Assembly (NCBI RefSeq): GCF_024749045.1
Contig: NZ_CP087184.1
Location: 5,456,001-5,520,000, forward strand
Length of the DNA stretch: 64,000 bases
Source: Pseudomonas sp. B21-028
Lineage (GTDB): Bacteria; Pseudomonadota; Gammaproteobacteria; Pseudomonadales; Pseudomonadaceae
Reading direction: 5' to 3'
How positions within the stretch are numbered: position 1 is the stretch's first letter; each line of letters starts with the position of its first letter. Both the position numbers and the translations under genes were made by a program. Shown piece after piece: positions 56,946 to 64,000 of this stretch. The notes beneath the pieces were generated by a model, which worked only from the letters and a program-made list of their open reading frames with translations, was not told the origin of the DNA and ran no database searches.

Positions 56946-58610
56946 ATGGCGTACTACCGAAACCCTCATGACGTGACCGCCCTGCCCGCCTGGCAGGCGC
57001 TGAATGACCACCGCAAGGCCATGCAGGATTTCAGCATGCGCGAAGCGTTCAATGCCGATCCGCAGCGTTTCAACCAATTCACCCTGTCGAGCTGTGGCCT
57101 GTTTCTCGATTATTCAAAAAACCTGATCACCGCCCAGACCCGCGACCTGCTGGTGGGCCTGGCCAATGAAGTCGACCTCAAGGGCGCGATCAAGGCGCTG
57201 TTCGAAGGCGAAATCATCAACGCCTCCGAAAACCGCCCCGCCCTGCACACCGCCCTGCGTCGGCCGGTGGGCGACCGCTTGCTGGTGAACGGCGTCAATG
57301 TGATGCCGGATGTGCACAAAGTGCTGAACCAGATCACCGACCTGGTGGGCCGCATTCACGATGGCCTGTGGCGCGGCTACACCGAGAAGCCGATCACCGA
57401 CGTGGTGAACATCGGTATCGGTGGTTCGTTCCTCGGCCCGGAACTGGTCTCCGAAGCCCTGTTGTCCTACGCGCAAAAAGGCGTCCGCTGTCACTACCTG
57501 GCGAACATCGACGGCAGCGAGTTCCACGAGCTGACCATGAAACTGCGCGCCGAGACCACACTGTTCATCGTCTCGTCGAAATCCTTCAACACCCTCGAAA
57601 CCCTGAAGAACGCCCAGGCCGCCCGCGCCTGGTACCTCGCCCAGGGCGGCTCCGAAGCGGAACTGTATCGCCACTTCATCGCCGTATCGAGCAACAACGC
57701 CGCCGCCGTGGCCTTCGGCATCCGCGAAGAAAACATCTTCCCGATGTGGGACTGGGTCGGCGGGCGTTACTCGCTGTGGTCGGCCATCGGCCTGCCGATC
57801 GCCCTCGCCATCGGCATGTCGAACTTCAAGGAACTGCTGTCCGGCGCCTATTCCATGGATCAGCATTTCCAGAGTGCGCCGTTCGAACAGAACATGCCGG
57901 TGCTGCTGGCCTTGCTGGGCGTGTGGTACGGCAATTTCTGGGGCGCGCAAAGCCACGCGATCCTGCCGTACGACCATTACCTGCGCAACATCACCAAGCA
58001 CTTGCAGCAACTGGACATGGAATCCAACGGCAAGAGCGTGCGCCAGGACGGTACTCCGGTGTCCACCGACACCGGCCCGGTGATCTGGGGCGGCGTCGGC
58101 TGCAACGGCCAGCACGCCTACCATCAGTTGCTGCACCAGGGCACCCAATTGATCCCGGCCGACTTCATCGTGCCGGTCGTCAGCTTCAACCCGGTTTCCG
58201 ATCATCACCAGTGGCTGTACGCCAACTGCCTGTCACAAAGCCAGGCACTGATGCTCGGCAAGACCCGCGCCGAGGCCGAAGCCGAGCTGCGGGACAAGGG
58301 CGCCAGTGAGGAGGACGTGCAGAAACTCGCCTCTCACAAGGTCATCCCGGGCAACCGTCCGAGCAACACCTTGGTGGTGGAACGTATCAGCCCACGGCGT
58401 CTTGGCGCATTGGTGGCGCTGTACGAACATAAAGTGTTCGTACAAAGCGTGGTCTGGGGCATCAACGCCTTCGACCAATGGGGCGTGGAGCTGGGCAAGG
58501 AACTGGGCAAGGGGGTCTACAACCGTCTGGTGGGCAGCGTAGAAAGCGCGGCCGAAGACGCTTCGACCCAGGGCCTGATCAACTACTTCCGTGGACGTCA
58601 TCGCGGCTGA
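56946..58610 (+). CDS. pgi: Glucose-6-phosphate isomerase
   Basis: The product is 554 residues. Signature blocks: [49 protein letters not shown] and [20 protein letters not shown]; the catalytic Glu is in the MESNGKSV region and Lys in [13 protein letters not shown]. Interconverts glucose-6-phosphate and fructose-6-phosphate; in pseudomonads it serves the Entner-Doudoroff/EDEMP cycle and gluconeogenesis. Single gene, flanked by REPINs. Confidence 0.98.
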   Translation: MAYYRNPHDVTALPAWQALNDHRKAMQDFSMREAFNADPQRFNQFTLSSCGLFLDYSKNLITAQTRDLLVGLANEVDLKGAIKALFEGEIINASENRPALHTALRRPVGDRLLVNGVNVMPDVHKVLNQITDLVGRIHDGLWRGYTEKPITDVVNIGIGGSFLGPELVSEALLSYAQKGVRCHYLANIDGSEFHELTMKLRAETTLFIVSSKSFNTLETLKNAQAARAWYLAQGGSEAELYRHFIAVSSNNAAAVAFGIREENIFPMWDWVGGRYSLWSAIGLPIALAIGMSNFKELLSGAYSMDQHFQSAPFEQNMPVLLALLGVWYGNFWGAQSHAILPYDHYLRNITKHLQQLDMESNGKSVRQDGTPVSTDTGPVIWGGVGCNGQHAYHQLLHQGTQLIPADFIVPVVSFNPVSDHHQWLYANCLSQSQALMLGKTRAEAEAELRDKGASEEDVQKLASHKVIPGNRPSNTLVVERISPRRLGALVALYEHKVFVQSVVWGINAFDQWGVELGKELGKGVYNRLVGSVESAAEDASTQGLINYFRGRHRG

Positions 58611-58629
58611 TCCAAACGGCGCACTACCC

Positions 58630-58721
58630 CTGTGGGAGCGAGCCTGCTCGCGATAGCGGTGGATAAGTTGACATCAATGTCGACTGACACGCCGCCATCG
58701 CGAGCAGGCTCGCTCCCACAG
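58630..58721. repeat. REPIN between pgi and the acetyl-CoA synthetase gene
   Basis: CTGTGGGAGCGAGCCTGCTC at the left end and GAGCAGGCTCGCTCCCACAG at the right, 92 bases, same orientation as the other main-type copies. Confidence 0.93.
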
Positions 58722-58801
58722 TCGTTTGTGCATGACTTGAACCCTCCGGCTACTCGGCGCATCTTTATGACTTGTCGCAAAAACAAGAATAGGGAACCGT
58801 C

Positions 58802-60742
<1,941 letters not shown>

Positions 60743-60748
60743 CACTCC

Positions 60749-60886
60749 CCTGTGGCGAGGGGATTTATCCCCGTCCGGCTGCGCAGCAGTCGTAAAGCCG
60801 GCTGCCGCGGTTTACCTGCTACACCGCGGTGCCTGGCGTTGGGGCTGCTGCGCAGCCCAGCGGGGATAGATCCCCTCGCCACGGGG
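60749..60886. repeat. Second repeat class, 138-base inverted repeat
   Basis: CCTGTGGCGAGGGGATTTATCC at the left (GTGGCGAGGGGATTTATCCC) and GGGGATAGATCCCCTCGCCAC at the right are near-complements. Inside are a second inverted pair GCTGCGCAGCAG/CTGCTGCGCAGC and CCGCGGT/ACCGCGG. This is an intergenic repeat different from the GTGGGAGCGAGCC REPINs. A shorter degenerate relative (TTGTGGCGAAGGGGC...CTCGCCACGGG) sits at about 10574-10607. Confidence 0.88.
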
Positions 60887-60959
60887 CTCGGCTCTTCGCC
60901 GCATGCAATGTTCATAACTGCTAAACTCCCGCGCCTCATTTCCTTAAGGCGCGCTTGGC

Positions 60960-61976
60960 ATGTCTTCCTTGAATCAGGCGCTGCGCGCCGCCCTCGACCA
61001 GCGTCAGGACCTGCTCAGCCAGTTGCACCAGCAAGGCACCGATTGCTATCGCCTGTTCCATGGCAGCCAGGAAGGCGCACCCGGCCTGACCGTCGACCGC
61101 TACGGCCCGCAATTGCTCGTGCAGAGCTTTCATCAGTCGCTGGAGCGCGATGCCTTGTTGCAGCTGCACGGCATCGTCAACGAAGCCCTGGGCCTCGACA
61201 CCCTGCTGGTCTACAACGACCGCGCCCGGGGCAACTCGCGGATCGACCGCCAGGACACGGTTTATCAGGCCGAAGAAGCCGCCCTGCAAGACCTGGTCGG
61301 CCATGAATGGGGCTTGAATTATCGGGTGCGTGGACGTCATGCCGGGCAGGATCCGCTGCTGTTTCTCGACCTGCGCAATGCCCGGGGCTGGGTCAAGGAA
61401 CACAGCCGCGACAAAAGCGTGCTGAACCTGTTCGCCTATACCTGCGGCGTTGGCCTGAGTGCCGCGGCTGGCGGCGCGCGGGAGGTGTGTAATCTGGACT
61501 TCGCCGAAGGCAACCTGGCGGTGGGACGCGAGAATGGCCTGCTCAACCCCGCGTTATTGCCCATGGAGTTCGTGCAGTCGGACTACTTCCCGGCGATCCG
61601 CCAGCTGGCAGGCCTGCCCATCAGCCAACGGCGCGGACAGAAACTCCCCAGTTATGTACGCCTGGAACAACGCCAGTACGACCTGGTGCTGCTCGACCCG
61701 CCGGCCTGGGCCAAGAGCGCCTTCAGCACCGTCGACCTGTTGCGGGACTACCAGAGCCTGCTCAAGCCGGCGCTGCTCGCCACCGCCGACAATGGCGTGC
61801 TGATCTGTTGCAACAACCTGGCGAAGGTATCCATGGACGACTGGCGCGAACAGGTGCTGCGCTGTGCGGAAAAAGCCGGCCGGCCGGTGCGCGAATGGAG
61901 CGTGCTGACGCCCGGTGAGGATTTTCCCTCCATGGACCGCAATCCCCCGCTCAAGACACTGATCCTGCAGTTCTGA
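60960..61976 (+). CDS. Class I SAM-dependent methyltransferase, RlmI-like but without PUA domain
   Basis: The product is 338 residues. The methyltransferase core is in the C-terminal two thirds: LDLRNARGWVKEHSRDKSVL, the SAM loop NLFAYTCGVGLSAAAGGA, NLDFAEGNLAVGRENGL and the catalytic-type motif VLLDPPAWAKSAF. RlmI-type rRNA cytosine methyltransferases begin with a PUA domain; here the N-terminal region is short and starts at GLTVDRYGPQLLVQSFH after about 40 residues, so the PUA domain is missing. Probable target is 23S rRNA, not proven. Ribosome site is weak (TAAGGCG). Confidence 0.87.
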   Translation: MSSLNQALRAALDQRQDLLSQLHQQGTDCYRLFHGSQEGAPGLTVDRYGPQLLVQSFHQSLERDALLQLHGIVNEALGLDTLLVYNDRARGNSRIDRQDTVYQAEEAALQDLVGHEWGLNYRVRGRHAGQDPLLFLDLRNARGWVKEHSRDKSVLNLFAYTCGVGLSAAAGGAREVCNLDFAEGNLAVGRENGLLNPALLPMEFVQSDYFPAIRQLAGLPISQRRGQKLPSYVRLEQRQYDLVLLDPPAWAKSAFSTVDLLRDYQSLLKPALLATADNGVLICCNNLAKVSMDDWREQVLRCAEKAGRPVREWSVLTPGEDFPSMDRNPPLKTLILQF

Positions 61977-62081
61977 GCCAACCTCAGGACTCCTACGGAA
62001 AAAACGGACAATTCTCATAAATCCCAGTGGCTTCGGAACCGTAAACGCATGCCATACTCCAAGGCACTCCGATTCCACCAG

Positions 62082-64000
62082 ATGAAGCCACACATGCCCA
62101 AAGGATTGCTGCGCGCCCTCGGCGCCCTGTTCACCGCACTGGCCCTCTACAGCCTGCTGGGTTTTCTGATACTGCCAGGCATTGCCTTGCGCATCGCCAA
62201 TCAGCAACTGGCCAACCATGCCACGGTGCCGGCCCAGATCCAGCGTATCGAACTCAATCCTTTCAGCCTTGAAGTCACCGTCTGGGGCCTGAATATCGGC
62301 GAGCCGGGCAAGGAGCAGGTGGGCTTCGAACGGCTCTACGCCAACCTGCAGATCGACAGCCTGTGGTCCGGCGCCCTGCACCTGGCCGACATCGAACTGG
62401 ACAAACCCAAGACCGAGGTGGTGTTCGCCAAGGACGGCCAGTTGAACCTCGTGGGGCTGTTCAAGCTGCCACCCAGCGAGCCGACCCCGGCCGATCCCGA
62501 GGCCAAGCCGTTTCCCCTGCGGGTCGACCGGATCAAGCTGACCACCGGTTATGTCCATTTCCAGGACCTTCGCCCCAGCGAACCCATCGAATTTCTCTAC
62601 GACACCCTTGATTTCGAGCTGAAGAACCTCAGCACCCTGCCCGACGACAGCGCCGACATGACCCTGGTGGCCGCCGGCCCCGAAGGTGGAAAGATCGACT
62701 GGACCGGTAATTTCAGCCTTTCGCCGATCGCGTCCGAGGGCAAGCTCAAGGTCACCGATGGCCAGATGAAACTCTGGTGGCCTTACGTCCGCGACGCGGT
62801 ACCGCTGGTGCTGGAGAACGGCATCCTCAATCTGAGCACCGATTACAAGCTCAACCTGGACAAGGGCACCGAGCTGCTGCTCAACAACGTGGCCGTCAGT
62901 GTCGCGCCTTTCGCCATCAAGGCCCCCGATGGCCGTCCACTGGCGAAACTCGAACGCCTGGATGTCAGCGAAACCACGGTGGACCTGGCGAAACAACAGG
63001 TGATCGTGGGCAAGATCCGCAGCCAGAAGCTCGAAACCTGGGCGGCACGCGAGGCCGATGGTCAGTTGGACTGGCAGAAACTCTTCGCCAGCCAGCCGAC
63101 CAAACCGCAGGTCAAGGTTGAGCCGGCATCGGCCCCGGCAGCGGCCGACTCCCCCAAACCTGAACCAAAGGCACCCGGCAAGCCGTGGCAGGTGCTATTG
63201 AAGGATGTGCAACTGCGCGATTACCGGGTGCATCTGGCCGACCGCCAGGCGCAACCTGCCGTGGCACTGGACGTCGGCCCGCTGAACCTCGACCTGCAGA
63301 ACTACGACACCCTCAACGGCTCGCCTTTTACCCTCAAGCTTGATAGCGGCGTGGGTAAACAGGGCAAGCTCCTGGCCGACGGCGAAGTCAACCTGAACCC
63401 GATCACCGCCAGGCTCAAGGTCAAGACCCAGGACATCGACCTGCGTGTCGCCCAGGCCTATATCACCCCATTCATTCGCCTGGAGCTGCGCTCGGGAATG
63501 CTCGGCAGCGACCTGGCGGTCGACCTCAAGAGCACCGCGCCGCTGGCCTTCGCGGTCACCGGTCGCGCCCAGGTCGACCAACTGCACACCCTCGACACCC
63601 TCAAGACCCGCGACTTCGTCAAATGGCAGAGCCTGGTGCTCGAAGGCCTCAACTATCAGCACGGCGACAGCCTGTCCATCGACAAGGTCAACCTGTTCCA
63701 GCCTTATGCCCGCTTCATGATCAACAGCGATCGCACCACCAACGTCGATGACTTGCTGGTCCCACAGCCGCCGGACAACGACACGAAGAGCACCACGGCA
63801 AAACCGGCTTCTCAAGAGAAGCCGCTGGGTATCCGCATTGGCGCGATTGCCATCAACGACGGTTCGGCCAACTTCGCCGACTTCAGCCTGACGCCGAATT
63901 TCGCCACCGCCATCCAGCAGCTCAACGGTCAGATCGGCACCATCGACAGCCGCCAGGCCAAACCGGCCAGCGTGGACGTCAAGGGCAAGGTCGACCGCTA
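62082..64000 (+). CDS. DUF748 (AsmA-like) envelope protein, 3' end outside window
   Basis: At least 639 residues lie in the window and the frame is open at the edge. In-frame ATGs at 62049, 62082 and 62094 are all possible starts; I choose 62082. One N-terminal membrane anchor (about 8-32, ALGALFTALALYSLLGFLIL) leads into a large beta-rich periplasmic region with the family motif IELNPFSLEVTVWGLNI near 56-72 and repeated LDLxxY and INDGSANFADFSL elements. A Pro/Ala-rich stretch (about 350-370) separates two segments. Members of the AsmA/DUF748 group are bridge-like proteins thought to move phospholipids to the outer membrane. Function inferred from family only. Confidence 0.88.
   Translation, partial: MKPHMPKGLLRALGALFTALALYSLLGFLILPGIALRIANQQLANHATVPAQIQRIELNPFSLEVTVWGLNIGEPGKEQVGFERLYANLQIDSLWSGALHLADIELDKPKTEVVFAKDGQLNLVGLFKLPPSEPTPADPEAKPFPLRVDRIKLTTGYVHFQDLRPSEPIEFLYDTLDFELKNLSTLPDDSADMTLVAAGPEGGKIDWTGNFSLSPIASEGKLKVTDGQMKLWWPYVRDAVPLVLENGILNLSTDYKLNLDKGTELLLNNVAVSVAPFAIKAPDGRPLAKLERLDVSETTVDLAKQQVIVGKIRSQKLETWAAREADGQLDWQKLFASQPTKPQVKVEPASAPAAADSPKPEPKAPGKPWQVLLKDVQLRDYRVHLADRQAQPAVALDVGPLNLDLQNYDTLNGSPFTLKLDSGVGKQGKLLADGEVNLNPITARLKVKTQDIDLRVAQAYITPFIRLELRSGMLGSDLAVDLKSTAPLAFAVTGRAQVDQLHTLDTLKTRDFVKWQSLVLEGLNYQHGDSLSIDKVNLFQPYARFMINSDRTTNVDDLLVPQPPDNDTKSTTAKPASQEKPLGIRIGAIAINDGSANFADFSLTPNFATAIQQLNGQIGTIDSRQAKPASVDVKGKVDR

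Noticed and set aside
53991..58801. Regularly spaced repeats resembling a CRISPR array
   Set aside because: The units are separated by whole genes, are inverted pairs rather than direct repeats, and no cas gene is present.

Overview
The window is chromosomal DNA from a Pseudomonas of the fluorescens type. Several independent features support this: GC-rich genes with G/C third positions, the 16S-Ile-Ala-23S-5S rRNA operon with a Pseudomonas-type leader, the small RNAs PrrF and CrcZ, the CbrA/CbrB pair, MksBEF, LpoP beside mrcB, and eight REPIN-type repeat pairs built on GTGGGAGCGAGCCTGCTCGCG. From carbonic anhydrase to the DUF748 gene the order resembles the P. aeruginosa PAO1 PA4676-PA4735 region as I remember it, so most of the window is conserved core genome. 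I see no prophage, insertion sequence or CRISPR array.

Left end (1-13 kb, more variable): a tetR-DUF692-DUF2063 cluster with no visible peptide precursor, divergent from a quinone-oxidoreductase-like gene; a gamma-glutamyltransferase lipoprotein; a YozG-type HTH/DUF2975 pair; a soluble PAS-PAS chemoreceptor of the BdlA type; a short-chain fatty acid transporter; an unrecognised secreted protein; a SET-domain protein; carbonic anhydrase; and a small acidic protein.

13-23 kb: rimI and a probable DNA polymerase III psi subunit gene (holD), then the MksF-MksE-MksB condensin operon read the other way, then a three-gene envelope lipid-transport operon (two PqiA/LetA halves and one protein with six MCE domains).

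22.7-28.5 kb: one complete rRNA operon on the minus strand with three tandem promoters, two boxA elements and a terminator. Upstream of it and on the same strand lie msrPQ (periplasmic methionine sulfoxide repair), pssA and ilvIHC.

34.9-45.5 kb: a DUF4124 protein, yqcC, the PBP1b activator gene lpoP with mrcB, a kinase/P-loop fusion, a pentapeptide-repeat protein, a TfoX C-terminal protein, the Fur-controlled small RNA PrrF with a ChaN-type haem lipoprotein next to it, a Rieske protein, sfsA, an aminotransferase and dksA.

45.6-64 kb: gluQRS; the carbon-catabolite module cbrX-cbrA-cbrB with its sigma54-dependent output RNA crcZ; pcnB-folK; the pantothenate genes panB, panC and panD separated by REPINs; pgi; an acetyl-CoA synthetase gene; an rRNA methyltransferase-like gene; and the first two thirds of a DUF748/AsmA-like gene that leaves the window. 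Regulatory logic that can be read directly includes the Fur box over the prrF promoter, the palindromic site and -24/-12 promoter of crcZ, the stringent-type rrn promoters, and a palindrome in the tetR intergenic region.
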